Of a stretch of DNA of 64,000 nt, positions 36,265 through 51,624 are shown piece by piece (position 1 is the first letter of the stretch; every line of letters starts with the position of its first letter). Position numbers and translations under genes: made by a program. The notes under the pieces are model-generated. The model saw only the letters and a program-made list of their open reading frames with translations. It ran no database searches and was not told the origin of the DNA. Source of the stretch: Raphanus sativus (lineage: Eukaryota; Streptophyta; Magnoliopsida; Brassicales; Brassicaceae); contig NC_079513.1 in assembly GCF_000801105.2 (NCBI RefSeq), positions 27,945,640 through 28,009,639 of the forward strand. The letters are read 5' to 3'.

Positions 36265-38359
36265 ATTGTTTCTATATTTCTATATTTTTTATTGCTGAAA
36301 ACACTCGTTCGAGATAGTCTAGAATCTTCCAGCATTGCATGACTAGAAATGATAAAGAGATGATAAACTATATATAATGAGGTAGGAACAAATGAAATGT
36401 CATCGGTCCCTTCGTGAATAGAATTGTTGGTTCCTTTCACTCTCATCCAAAGTTAGAGGGGGCAGATTAAGCTAATAGCCATGCCTTCTACTTATTATTT
36501 CCATAAAATACAATGATATATTTCAATTTGGGAGTATCATAGATCAAACACCGACTATTGATGTAATTTTTCTTTAATTTATGATATGATTATATATACA
36601 ACATAGTTAACCATGCAAAATATACGTCTGACGAAACCCACGTACGTAAATTTCTGTTTTCCACCATATAATAAATGAGGGCTAGCAGATTCGGATTCTG
36701 CTTTCAAAATCTTCCTTGGTTCCATCCGCACATTCATGAAAGAGATTGCCGAAGAGGCTTTATGCAAGCAGAAAAACGACTAGTTATTTAGATGGACCGA
36801 TGTATGATCATGTTTACGTGTGTGTTTCACTGTTTCTAGAAAATGTAATTTTACACAAAAATGCCGATAATGCTTTTAAGACGAGAAGGTTCATTCTATT
36901 TCATGTGGCAGTAGAGGTTTTCTGTATTTTTGAATCCTGCAAATTACTAAATTATTAAACTTATTTTTTTTTTGTAGCCGGTTTATATTAAAGTGTGAAA
37001 ATTGCTTTTAGATTGCATAACTTTGGTGTAGTTTATACATATTTTATCAGGATTTCTTAAAATAATAAAATGTTGTTTTCTTCTTGTTGACCCACACGGC
37101 AAATCGCAGAGACTAATAAGTAAAATGAGAACGTATGCATATGAGGATATTTGAATATATACAGTATTTGTTTGCAAAATAAATAAGAAATCATAAAATA
37201 TATAATTAGCTGTGTAATCTAATTTGTTTCGATGGACAAACATATTCCACAATATCATATAATACAGATATGAACCATCTAAACCTCTATCTAAATATAG
37301 ATGAGATTAAATGTACTAATGAATTTCTTGCACGATTATTCCAAATTTTTGATTTGAGAACACATTAATCTCGAATAGTTCTATCTATGAGGTTCAGTGT
37401 GAGTTCCACCAAAAGATAACATAGAGACAAAAATTGTATACTAAACTTCCTCAAATAATTTGCTGACGCGAAAACTCAACCCAACACTTAATTACGATTG
37501 CAATAACATATGAACTTATGATTGCAATTTAATAAAGAAGATCCTTCAGCGACATTATAATATATAATGATATCATGATGACGACGGCAAGTAAGGTAAA
37601 ACCATGAACTAAACATGCCACGAGTTTCTGACTCAGCTGTGAGTGTGACATACAGTTACCACTGTACATACTATTTGTTTACTACTCTTCCATTTCTAAA
37701 TGTTACTTATTTAATAAAATATATTAAATTTTATTTATATATGCATAATTTTTGGTGATTATTTTTCCGTAATTTTAAGTTAATAAAAATCTAATAAATA
37801 TAATTAAATTCTTAAGATTTGCAATTAATAAATAAAATATATATTGAAAATTTAAAAATTAGATTTTTGAAATATTTTTTTCTATAATATGTAATTTTAC
37901 GAAATAGATGAAATATTTTTTTTTTAATTCTTAGTAATAAACATCATATTTTTTTTTTGTAATTAAAGTAGATGCCGTTTGGAAACTTCTACACATCATA
38001 TGTGTATATATGTGTAATTATGACTTATGAGAGCTTTTATTATGATGTATATTTAAGAATGAGCATGTGCCATGATGTATGATTAATGGTGTGGGGTTTT
38101 ATGTTGACATGCTATAACTAGTGGGACCGATCCACGTCAGGCCGACATGGCAATCTTTATGTCGCTTTGTAAAGCTTCCACTTGTACAGCTGGAATATAT
38201 AATTGCGGAAAATAGAAAGATATGTCTTATTTTGTAGTTGCAGGCAAATGTATATTCCCTTTCCCTTTTCCATATTTTGCTCTGATATGTTTTTACATCC
38301 CTCATTATTCTGGCTTTTTTTGTCAACATCATTATTGTGGTTTTAATATGCATAATATA

Positions 38360-38404
38360 TTTGATTATTGTTCCTTTTTTTGTCAAAATTTGATTATTAT
38401 TCCT
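38360..38404. repeat. About 16-bp duplication around a T/A-rich insert
   Basis: TTTGATTATTRTTCCT is repeated with one mismatch at 38360 and 38389; the insert is TTTTTTGTCAAAA. Confidence 0.75.
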
Positions 38405-39521
38405 AAGATTGAATTTTACTTCATTTTAATAGGACTGGTTGTGCTTTTCTTTTGATAGACATATAATTTAGGGTCTTAAGTTTATATTTTTCACAGATGT
38501 GAAATCAACGTTTGAAAATTCTACTTCAGAATAAAATTTTGTATTGAGAGTAGTCTGAATCCGGTGCATTAAAAAAATCTGACCCCTTTGCATTATCACT
38601 ACACTTTAATTAAATTTATATTTTGTTATATGTACGAACAGTATTAAAGTCTAAATTTGTGTAAATATACATGAACTTTCAGTCCAAAATTGTTCAATCT
38701 AAAACATCACAAAAACTTATATCCTATTTATAGTGTGGATGTTCTGTATCCATCACATGGTACCATACGATTAACTCGAATTAACACCAGTAAATGCATC
38801 ATGTAGCTCTTAAGCCGGGTTACAAATGAGATATAAGGGAACTCAAACCCAAACTGATATTACCATGTCAACAATCTTGAAAAGAAATATAAACAGCTTG
38901 CATTGCTAATCAAGCTTATTTTGTATATTGTAAGGACAATCCGACTTTTCCAAAATTACTTGGTCGCGCAGCCACACGTGCATGCAACCATGTTTCCACC
39001 TTGTAGACTCACGTATAAACTAATCAGTTTATTGGTTTTTTTGTTGTTGTTAAACGGGAGTAATTTATGATTGGTTTTCAACTATATCATATCCATTTTT
39101 GATCTCCCATAGTTGACAAAACCGGTCCTCTCTGATATACTATAGTCCAAGAACCGTTTTAATGAATTCTGACTATTTCTCTAAAAAAAAATTGAAACTA
39201 ATTTGACCATTCCATTAGTTTCTGTAACTTGTCAAACACTTTGAACTTGAAACTTTCTTCAATGTAAGGCTGACTTTAATTTAAGATTTTTCCAGTTCAA
39301 GTTTTCTATACATTAGTTTTACTCTTTTAATTTTCTCTTCTTTAGTTCTTCATCAATATGGGCCGGACATGCAGAATGGGTTTGAAATGAAACGAAATTC
39401 ATCTTTCGTGGGCCGATATGATTAGACCGAACCATATACAACCGAACCGGATAATTTAGACAATAACCGAAGCCGTTAATGAAATAATAGAATAGAACAG
39501 AACAGTTTCGGACAAAACCAA

Positions 39522-40197
39522 ATGCTAACACAAATGGCCTCAAATGTCGGAAATCGAATCCGATTCCTGAGTTTCGGGAAGCTTCCACACGTATCTGCTT
39601 CACTGTTGAGCACCACCCAGAATCCTCGTAGCCTATCCCTTCTTCTCCTTCGTCCTCCTGTTCTTCCGTTTCGGCGTCGTTTCGTCTCCATCGTTCATCG
39701 TGGTCCTCTGCTTTGGATTCGATCATCTCCTCCTCTATCCTCCATGTCATCTCAGGCTGAATCTGGGGCTCCTCAACAATCCGATTGTTCAAAAACGGTG
39801 ACCTTTCGCTGAAATTATTACTAAAGTTGAGATCTTTTTGAGTATATAGCTGCTAGGGTATCGAGTCCACGTAGCTTTAACCAATCGGATTTGTATTGCT
39901 TCTCTGGTGATATGAATTGTATCGGTGCAGGTGAGGATGGTGATAAAGGGAAGAGTACAGGGAGTTTGCTACAGGAACTGGACCGTTGAGAATGCGGAGC
40001 AGCTCGGGATTAAAGGATGGGTGAGGAACCGCAGGGACGGTTCAGTGGAAGCGGTCTTCTCTGGACCAACTGAAGCTGTGGAAGAAATGCAGCAGAGGTG
40101 CCGCCGTGGTCCTCCTGCAGCCATGGTTACTGGATTGGAGGCTTTCCCATCCACTGAAGAACCAGAAACAGGTTTCGAATACAGATCAACTGTCTGA
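39522..40197 (+). CDS. Acylphosphatase family protein
   Basis: Two exons, 39522-39797 and 39931-40197, 180 residues; a second ATG at 39534 (MASNVGNRIRFLSFGKLPHV) may be the true start. The first 80 residues are Ser/Arg/Leu-rich and look like an organelle-targeting peptide. The acylphosphatase domain lies wholly in exon 2: IKGRVQGVCYRNW contains the anion-binding loop with catalytic Arg, and GWVRNRRDGSVEAVFSG contains the catalytic Asn. Reaction: hydrolysis of acylphosphates to carboxylate and phosphate. Recalled homologue: At5g03370. The exon join ACG|GTG is phase 0. Intact. Confidence 0.92.
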
Positions 40198-40489
40198 TTC
40201 GAGGGTTCCTTGAATGTTGCAGTGGTTACTTATGGATATAATAAAGTTGTAACAAGGCTTAGATTGACACACGTATTTTGATCAATTTGCTCTGGCCTGG
40301 GTCGTGTTTTAAAAAACTTGATAGCAACTCAATAAAAGAGATTCATTACCGTTTCCTTACGATGCAAATCTAGAACAGTGTAGAGAGCAATATTAGTGAT
40401 CTACGCTTTCCCTTACTGCGGAAATAGACTCTTTGTGCACAACGATTCTCACAACGTTTTCAAGTAGGTCGAGTCATTTGATTGTTAAT

Positions 40490-41170
40490 ACGCACAATAT
40501 CTAATCTTGTATACCAAATAGTTAACGATGAACCTGGCATCATCCACCCGAGGATCGAGGCAGTGAATATGTAGAGTAACGCAACAGTACTCATCACATT
40601 TGTAAAACCCTTCTTTCGTGTCTATTTCTTCCTCGCAATCTTCGCACCAATACGCCAATGCTACTTGCTGTCTCCTTCCCCATAAGAAAGTGTGAGTGTA
40701 TGCTTATCATATTTATACCTTACCTTATGAGGTAAAGTCGCACATTGAAAACACAGAGAGTAGTCACAGTCAATGCAATTGAAAGTTTCCCTTGTAGCAT
40801 AAGGATGATTTTTGCAAACCGAACATGCCTTCCCGTCCCCTGGTTTGGATGTTAGAAATAAAGGATGTATATGGCTTTCATGGACTAGTAGTGGCTCAGA
40901 GATTGTGGCGCATTGCTCGTCTACAATAAATAATTGACATCCTTTCTTGCTGCACTTATAGGTGAAACCAGTGAAATAACCAGTACAAGCTGAACATCTA
41001 GTAAGACCATCATTTTCTCGCAGTAGAACAAGCCGATGTGGATGTACCGATCGGATGATAAATATTCTGCGAGAAAGATTGGCACATGTAACATGTACTA
41101 GTATGAAATCACACTGTGTACATGAGTACAAGTTACCGAATGATCATGCAATTCATATAATATATCATTC
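40490..41170 (-). pseudogene. DC1 (C1-like Cys/His-rich) gene fragment with frameshift
   Basis: The minus strand reads from about 41131 as YSCTQCDFILVHVTCANL, then HPHRLVLL, CSACTGYFTGFTYKCSKKGC, HIHPLFL, CSVCKNH and CIDCDYSLCFQCATLPH, the usual string of DC1 zinc modules. At about 40661 the frame stops (TAG), while a +1 frame continues the module as YWCEDCEEEIDTKEGFYKCD and YCCVTLHIHCLDP. Upstream of 41131 the frame has no ATG and meets a stop. It is thus a truncated, frameshifted copy of a plant DC1 protein (the recalled At5g03360 type). Functional proteins of this class bind zinc; partners are mostly unknown. Confidence 0.8.
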
Positions 41171-41345
41171 AGCTGGAACACACACAGTTGGAAGGGTCTC
41201 GATCAATCTACACGAGTTGAAAAAAAGGAAAAAAACGACAGGTAGTTGTAATATGGAAAAAGGTCAAAGTTGTCAAAGGGCACGTCATAACATGTTACTT
41301 GCTTTAGTTGAGACCCCTACCTAAACTTTTTTATATTCCTTTCTT

Positions 41346-42214
41346 GAGTTTGTTTTTTTTTTTTTCGCCTGATGAAATATATTAAAGGGACTTAGCCCAA
41401 CAAACGAACTACAATCTGAAGCCCAATAAAAGAGCAGACATAAAAAAAACATCATAACGGGCCTCGAAGCCCACCTCCCTAAAACAAACAACGCCACGCG
41501 TCAATCCACTCTCGCAACCGCCCACGCGTTGCACTCGATCCTCACGCGCCTGACGCGTCACCACTCCTCCCTCGAGATCCGAAACATCACATCAAGACTC
41601 AAGACGTCGGTGCTTGCCGGAGCCGCCGAGGCAACCACCGATTCGCCGGATCTCACCGTTTTTGGAGCGCACATACCTCTCTTCTTCGCCTATTCTTCCA
41701 CAGAGAGCTTCACCGGAACCGTACCGAGCTCTCCTCCAGACTAGACATAGACACCAATCGTAACATTTTAACCACACCATCGCTTCATTCATCGGTTAGA
41801 CCCATCAGTCCGTCGGGTTCTCCACCGAAAGCGAAGCCAGAAATCACCACCGAGACACATATGAAAAAACCCTAAAACTTTTACCAGAGCCGCCGCCAAA
41901 ACGCAAAGACCGTTCGGCGCGGAAACCAAGAGCCGACCGTTCATCCTCATCGGATAGATGCAACGGCGGAGACTTTAGCCGGCCGTCCATCGAGAGGAGG
42001 TGCGGCGCCGGAAACATAAAAAACCAAGAAGAAACGAGAAGATAAACCTAGACTAGAGCTAAAAGAAAACATGAAAAAAACAAAAAGACCGGACCGACGG
42101 TGGCTGTGGTAGCCCACCCGTCGGCCGGAGCCACTGTTCACGGCGGAAAGAACTAGAGAGAAGTTAGAGAATAATCCTAGAGAGAGATGGGGTCACTTTT
42201 CTTAATAGAGCAAC
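41346..42214 (-). mobile_element. Short LINE derivative: GC-rich leader joined to poly-A end
   Basis: On the minus strand a GC-rich, ORF-poor leader (GTGAACAGTGGCTCCGGCCG and similar) leads directly to TTAATATATTTCATCAGGCG and a poly-A run (the T run near 41347). No reverse transcriptase is present. It resembles a LINE that kept its 5' leader and 3' tail but lost the coding body. Borders are approximate and the target duplication is not clear. Confidence 0.55.
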
Positions 42215-43530
42215 CCTTCTTTTTTTTTTTTTTTTTTTTTGTCATCAACCCAACTAGGCCTAGATCAATTGGAGAGCAGACGAGCCGATCCTCCTAAGAG
42301 TATCTCCATCTGTCTGGGTCTGATCTATGTGGGAAAAAAGGTATCCTCTAGACCGTGCACTCTTGGCTAGATTATCCGCTCGCTCGTTCCGGCTTCTCGG
42401 AATATGAGAGATACTCACATCCTCAAAGTCTCCCTGGAGCCTCTGGAATTCCTCTATGTCAGTCGCGAAGGCTGGCCAGTCCGTCGGAATGGCCATCATC
42501 TCCACGAGGTCCCTACAATCCGTTTCAAACCGTACGGATCTCATCCTCATGTCTCGCAGGCAGGCGGCCGCCCATAGTAATCCTTCCATCTCGCATGGAG
42601 AGCCGAAAGACTCCTATGACAAGCTCGTAACCCAAAATATTCTCTGTCCATTCCATCCTTAAAACACCACCCTAAGCCACTGACCCCGCCATTGTTGATC
42701 CATGAGGCATCAATTTGGCAGACAGGGATTCGGGATATCCAAGGAGGCACCGTCTCGATGTCCGGGGATCTCGGATCAGCATAGTCGTCGTCCTCATCTT
42801 TCTCCTCATTGGCTTTCTTCCAACAGTCTGCATCTACAGTAGCATACCGAATGGTATCCACAGGAGAGACCTCCTTTCCATTAAAAAGCTTATCGTTCCT
42901 GGCCTTCCAAATGTACCAGCAGATCCATGGGAAGGTATCGACTTGTGGTCTCGACGGAGCCACCTCTTTTCGCTTCCAAAAAAGGAAGTTGAAGTTTTGA
43001 TAGATAGATGTACTCGGGAAGTAACCCGGAAGGGACGGATAGTCCGACAAAGCCCAAACTTGGAGGGCGGGAGGGCACTCAAAGAGAAGATGATTAATTG
43101 ACTCCACTGGGCCAGCACATCTAGGACAACTCCTATCGGTGCCCAGGTGTCTATAAGTGAGTCTTTCCGCGGTAGCCACGCAGCCGGAAATCGCTTGCCA
43201 TAAGAAATGCTTGATTTTATTAGGAGCCTTAATCTTCCATACATGACTCTGAATGCCCGATAGACTCGGTTCTGTAGCTCCTCCTCGTGTAAGGTTAAGC
43301 TTTTCTGAACTCAAAAGATCATATCCAGTTTTAACAGAATAAACACCAGATTTCGTATGATTCCATATATACCCATCGGGGGTATCCGAGTGTGAGAGTT
43401 TCAAACCAAGTATCAGAGGTATGTCATCTTGGTGAAAGAATTCCCTTAGAAGCTGTGCATTCCATTCCTTGGTATCATTCCTAATAAAGGCCTGAACAGG
43501 AAGTTGGGGCAATCTGAGGAGAAAGCCTCC
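42215..43530 (-). mobile_element. 5'-truncated LINE (zf-RVT and RNase H part of ORF2)
   Basis: A poly-T run at about 42217-42240 marks the 3' tail of a minus-strand LINE. ORF 43512-42547 carries the zf-RVT linker block (VWKIKAPNKIKHFLWQAISG, RCPRC-like SCPRCAG, HLLFECP) and the start of a plant RNase H (CQIDASWINNGGVSGLGW). The RNase H end is in another frame at 42589-42260 (MEGLLWAAACLRDM, FETDCRDLVEMM, HIPRSRNERADNLAK). The shift is about one nucleotide near 42590, so the copy is dead. The reverse transcriptase and endonuclease are missing. Confidence 0.87.
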
Positions 43531-43879
43531 ACATCAGCAAATTAATTCCAGCCAATAGAAGAGCAGCATTCGTCCACGTCGGATCCTTCATTTACTTCTG
43601 ATGGGCTTCAACCGCATTCCGACTCTGGGCTTCGACTTATGGTTGTTTCTGCGAGCCCGTTTATCCAAGACACTGCTCTCATCACTTTTCTCTTACCGCG
43701 ATGTAGAAACCCTAATCGCCGTTTGCGATTGTCGATTCGTGGTCCTGTTCATCTTCCTCTTTCTTCTGCCTTTACGCTCTTTAATCTGTCATTAAACCCA
43801 TTAATGGGATCTTTTGGCTTCTCTTTCTGATCTTCTATAAAACCTCTCGATGTTGCTTCTACATCAAAGTTGCTATTAC

Positions 43880-45070
43880 CCTCTCGATTATCTATAGCGA
43901 TGAAGCTTACCGGTGTTACCGACTCAGAGAACTCGAAATGCGAAGCGGCAGGCCGATGTTCAATCCGGTGTTTCTTCCGGCGTTGTTCCCTCCATGAAGG
44001 CAACGAACCCAGCGGTTGTCTCATCCGGTTCGGTCAACCCAGTTGTCCACCCCGGTATCTCTTCCGGCGATGTTAACTCGGTGAGGTCTAAAAAAGGTGC
44101 GGCGGTCTCCTCCGGTCCAGGCAAACCAAACGTCCAAACCGGCGCTTCTTCCGGCGTCAGAAGTCAAAGAAATGCGAGAGGTCATATGTCATGGGTTAGA
44201 TCACTTGAGAGAGGAAGGTCCACAGACTATGACGAGAAGGTTGGAGACCGTTAAAGTTTTGCGTCCTTTAGGTATGGAACTTTCTCTCAATCGATTTCTA
44301 TCTCTTGATTTCAGATTTGATTCATTTGAAATAGGATTTGTATTTTTTAGTTTGTTTCCTAAGTTCTTTTTTCGTATACTAAATTACTTTGGATATATAT
44401 ATGCAGGCTTACTTCTGTTAGATACCCAGGTTATGACGACCTCGACCTTTTTTCTATTCTATATTCATCTTCTTGGTGTGATTTGTACACTATCTTTTAT
44501 GTGCTTTGGCAGGAGAGGTTAACCGGATTGGTTCAACTTTATGATCCAGCTGCTGGTATGTTTTACGTTCTTCTGTTGAGCTTATTTTCTTGCATATGCT
44601 CTGTTTCATTGACTACAGATCTTCATTTTTTACAAATGCCAACGTGAATACCGAAAGCCAGCAGGTTGTGTTTTGCTTCTCATTTTTGCTAATGACATAC
44701 GCATAGAGAGGAAGCTGGTGTGAAGGATATGAATAAGAGCCTTTTAAAATTAACAGATTGCAAGGGAGGCTGCTCTATCTTCTCAGGTTCATTTCTTGGA
44801 GCAGAGGTAATAAAAGATACAACACCATTTCGAGATTGTTCTTTACGTTACTTCCAAAAGTGGTAAACAAATGATTGATTGATTGTTTCCCATGGTTTCA
44901 AATGCTGCAGGGTGCAGATGCTTGAAGAGGAGATTGAGACTCAGAAGAAACTAAACGCTCAGGTATTGTGAATGTTTACATGCAGCCACAACTCACACCC
45001 ACCATTCATCATCACTGATGACCGTTTATATGATGGTTCCTGAAATGGTTGCAGCTAGAAGATTAAGAGC
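43880..45070 (+). pseudogene. Unrecognised, probably degenerate multi-exon gene
   Basis: Open frame 43913-44254 encodes imperfect repeats around VSSGxVNPVV (for example VVSSGSVNPVVHPGISSGDV), then RSQRNARGHMSWVRSLERG. After a stop at 44252, a possible splice GTATGG/GCAG (44270/44407) leads to LTSVRYPGYDDLDLFSILYS, later QERLTGLVQLYDPAAG (ending near 44555), and further short coiled-coil-like exons such as MLEEEIETQKKLNAQ (44918-44960). I do not recognise the family. Frame breaks between the pieces suggest decay, but wrong exon choice on my part is possible. Confidence 0.35.
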
Positions 45071-45565
45071 TTGACCACGAGCAGTGATCCATAAAGGCAG
45101 GATTGACTTTGCGCTCCATCTTGAAGGAGGCATATACACCACTCTCTTTGCATTACATCTTTTTTTTCTCTCTTAGAAAACGTTATGGACAGATAAACTG
45201 CTGTGGTTAAGATATTTATATTGTGTTGCAGAGCATTTGATGGTAACAGGAATTTGTTGTACAAGATCACTAGACTTTCACGGTTTCACCTAAGGCAAAG
45301 ATAAGCTCTTTATTAGTTCTCTTGACAAAAGTCTATGGCGTAAATCACCATGGTATCTACTTCTGTTATCTGTGGACCTGATTAGTTTAGAATACTTCTG
45401 ACAATTAGGAAGAAGTATACTTGATATAGTAATATCAATACAATATTTTCTATGCCTGTGTTTTGTCTAGGATTAATCTCTTCAATTTGTTCAAAGTGCT
45501 GCTCTTCAGATTCATCATATAATTTGGAAGCTTAATTAAATCTATTATATTTTCTCCGTTATCAG

Positions 45566-45830
45566 GGTAGGTACAATGAGATTATCAGGGTGGTGTTTAC
45601 TTGAAGAAGTTTGGATACGACACTTGAAAACTAATTGAGGTTCTTGACTAGATCAGCGAGCCCAAGCGGCCCTCAGACAAGCCCCTGCATCTTACACTCC
45701 AGGATATTTAAGGGTTGTATTGGAACGATTTGAACCAATGACTCTTGCCGTATGAAAGCGATACTCTAACCGGTGTCAGTGGGTCGTGTGGAGCCTAGGT
45801 ACGGTTGTGACCTTTGCACTCTGGCCAGCA
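45566..45830 (+). pseudogene. eEF1A (elongation factor 1-alpha) pseudogene fragment
   Basis: Translated pieces follow eEF1A domain 1-2 in order: RYNEIIRVV, YLKKFGYD, TLLEVLD-stop-ISEPKRPSDKPLHLTLQDI, then GRVE and VVTFA-like DNA (GTTGTGACCTTTGCAC). There are stops, small deletions and frame changes, and no introns. It is a short, old retro-copy or genomic fragment. Functional eEF1A delivers aminoacyl-tRNA to ribosomes; this copy cannot encode it. Confidence 0.75.
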
Positions 45831-46294
45831 TGTTGGATATAATCACAGACGGATGTGACGGATGTATTAAGATACAAAAGCAGATAAAATGAGCAGAGTC
45901 ATGCGTTTGTGGAGTAACCGTATGGATGTGAGCACTTTAGAAAAGGAGGCCACAGTGGATCTGTATTTGTACAGCACAAGGAGCAGCTTTTGGACATCAC
46001 TCTTCCAAACATCCTTCACTTGCAAATAAATGACGGTCAAAATATGTTTAATCAAGATTTGTTGTCATACAAATATTAAACGTATTTATTAAGTAACTGT
46101 AATTGGTCATATACGTTCTCTTCTGATGAAGTTAGGAGAGGTATAAGAACTAAAGGAGGAAGAGAATGTATTAAGGTTCCCAATAATAAAGATACTATAC
46201 TTTGATCCAACCCGGTATAAATAATTAGAAACATGACAGTGGTAATGATAGTCTTTATAGTTGTGCAAACCAATATTGTTTGTTCTTACATATT

Positions 46295-46360
46295 AATAAG
46301 TCTATATATATTATTTTTGAAAGAATATTAAATTATTCAAAAAAATAAAAATAAGTCTAT
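46295..46360. repeat. 11-bp duplication around a 44-bp A-rich insert
   Basis: AATAAGTCTAT at 46295-46305 and 46350-46360. The insert ends ATTCAAAAAAATAAA, like the LINE tails seen elsewhere in the window. Confidence 0.75.
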
Positions 46361-47835
46361 GTTACTTTTGGAGAAGAACATGCCATATGGTATAACATTT
46401 TTGTCTGAAAAGAAAATTCAAGGGGGAAAGGTTTGGCTAAAAAAGTTTAGTCTACAAATATTCATATAATATAAAAAAACTGCGAGAACAACTGACAATT
46501 TGAATAGTTGATTTTTTGGTTTAACTGGTTTAGTTTCTAGACAAGACCTTTTGATTGTTTAGCTTTAACTTTCTTAGTTTCACACTTTTTGAATATAATT
46601 TTATCCCTTAAGATATCATTTGGAAGGTTTGATATTTATTTAAATTACATTTTAGAAAATATAGTAAATTGTTATATACAAAAAGTCATTTCTCGGTGAC
46701 GCATATAGTTTCAAACGGATTGTGTTTGTTAGAATTACAATTTTTAAACGAAAACAAATATTATCTATGAACCATCAGTTCGCCTGGAAAACATATATTA
46801 ATATTTCGTTTAGATTACAAAACAAATACGATGAAGTTCAAATACAAATATTGGCAAAATAATAAAATTTAAAGGTGTCGTAATTTTTTCTTCAAAGCTC
46901 ATTTGAAATAGTTTTGTCTATGTTTTCAGTCTTTCTACCAATATTTGTTAAGACAAAAAATAATTTAAGGAGAATATCTTTGTTTTTAACTAAATTTAGA
47001 ATTTTATGTCTTAAATGATAAACCAGTTTTTATTACTAATTTAATATTATTAATATTTATGAAAGATACATTTTACCAAATCAAACTCACTTAAACTGGG
47101 AAAATAATCTTTTTGTATAATTATATTTTAAAAATATTATATAATATTTTATTCTATCATTATTAATAACTGTATTTCAGTTTAATTTTAGTATCTCATA
47201 TAAGATGAAGAATGTGTAAAATGCATGGATTTTTAGCGTAGAATTTAATACGATTCAAAAAGAAAAAAGGTTAAAATATTTGTTGAAATAAAAAAAAATT
47301 GAATCACAACTAAGTTTAGTTAATTCTCTTCTATATTCACCTTCTTATTGTGTACCATCCAAAATATGCTTTGTGTTATTTTATTTTATTTTGACTAAAG
47401 GTTTATGCTTTGTACTATTGTAACAACCAATTTTGAATTCTAATATCCTAATTTCTTATACAATATACGTATTACTTATTCAAATAAAATAACTAAAAAT
47501 AAATCTCAAAATTTACGAAACAGAATAATATATTTTCTGAAGAAATTTTAGTGTATTTAAATCTTTATATATTTTATAAATATTTTTTATTTAAACTATT
47601 GTATGTCTCTGTTTTGGAAAGGAGACACATCTTTCAACTTAGAACAACCATATTTACTATAATAGTAAGAAAGGAGGTTACAATCATAAGAAATATATTA
47701 TGAAAACTAATAAAAACATATTCATATAATAGGATTTACTAAATAAAAACTTAGAACAACTATTTTGTGATCTATTAATTAACCAAAAATAATATGTAGA
47801 AGCATTGCCGCGCGTAGCGCGGCCAAAGACTCTAG
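46350..47835 (+). mobile_element. Probable non-autonomous Helitron
   Basis: The 3' end is strong: hairpin GCCGCGC-GTA-GCGCGGC (47807-47823), then CAAAGACTCTAG with CTAG at 47832-47835 followed by T, as Helitrons end. The 5' end is tentative: TCTATGTTACTTTTGGAGAAG near 46356 resembles ATREP-type starts. The interior is AT-rich with no RepHel coding. Confidence 0.6.
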
Positions 47836-47860
47836 TATCACTAAAACCCAAGAAAAGAAA

Positions 47861-47928
47861 GGAAAAACGTTAGAGTTCCAAAAAAAAAAAGTTCCGAAAA
47901 AAAAAAAAAAAAAAAAGGAAAAACGTTA
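47861..47928. repeat. 12-bp duplication around a 44-bp A-rich insert
   Basis: GGAAAAACGTTA at 47861-47872 and 47917-47928, enclosing GAGTTCC and A runs. Confidence 0.8.
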
Positions 47929-48347
47929 TCCCAGCTCTCCCTCTATTTTTTTTTATTTTCAAATTTGCCCCATACATTTTCAAAACACATGTATCTACTC
48001 TACAAGACTTGCCATGCTGCAATTCGAGTTTAATTCTTCAAACCTAAAATCAATTATTTTAATTCTAAAGTTGGAGTTATTATTTATCATGAAGTTTTAT
48101 CTTAATGATAGATAAGTTAATTTTTGAATAACTATAACAAATTGATTTTAAAGGAAAATTACAAAAGTATGGGGAATGTTTTGGGATAAATAGGAGTTTA
48201 GAGGAAAAAGAAGAAATATAAAGGAAATAAAGTCGGAAACTTTATTATATAAATATATCGATCTCTCTAGAAACAAAGTTGGCTAACTATCTCTCTGAGT
48301 AAGAACAGAACAGAACTCTCTGTGTGTCAATTTCAGCAATCATCATC

Positions 48348-51244
<2,897 letters not shown>

Positions 51245-51624
51245 AGAGTATGGTGTTCCTCAATGTAGTTGTTTTTCCTTTTAAGAGTTTAAAAGCTGTG
51301 AACTGAATAAATGATGTCGAGAGTGTTACTTTTTATCAGTTTAGTTTGCTTCTCAATGTTTATAGACGAGTGAGGTGGGAGCTTTTATGAAATTAGAAAT
51401 TACAAATGCTTTTACTAAATAAGGCTAAGACTAAAAGGTTTGAGTATTTTATTTAAACCTTTCTTTTAAAGAAGGAAGGAACATTATTGTAAGACTTTGA
51501 AGCTGTGAGCTTTGTTCATTATCTCTCTAACAAGGGACTATTTCAAAGAACATTTCCACTCTCTCCCTCTCAAGTCAAAATAAATATTAATATAGCCAGT
51601 CATGATAATGATTCGACACTCTAT

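Larger units (their letters stand above)
34559..39521. other. 5-kb gene-poor AT-rich region
   Basis: No gene could be supported on either strand. It holds two micro-insertions with target-like duplications (36214-36264 and 38360-38404) and long AT-rich runs (for example 37700-37960). A minus-strand ORF at 36579-36767 has no recognised domain. Confidence 0.55.

Noticed and set aside
36579..36767. Minus-strand ORF with RMEPRKILKAESESASPHLL
   Set aside because: It looks more protein-like than its surroundings, but no homologue or exon structure could be supported.
37681..37980. Possible further MITE in the AT-rich run
   Set aside because: TACTCTTCCATTTC resembles a MITE end, but no matching inverted end or target duplication was found.
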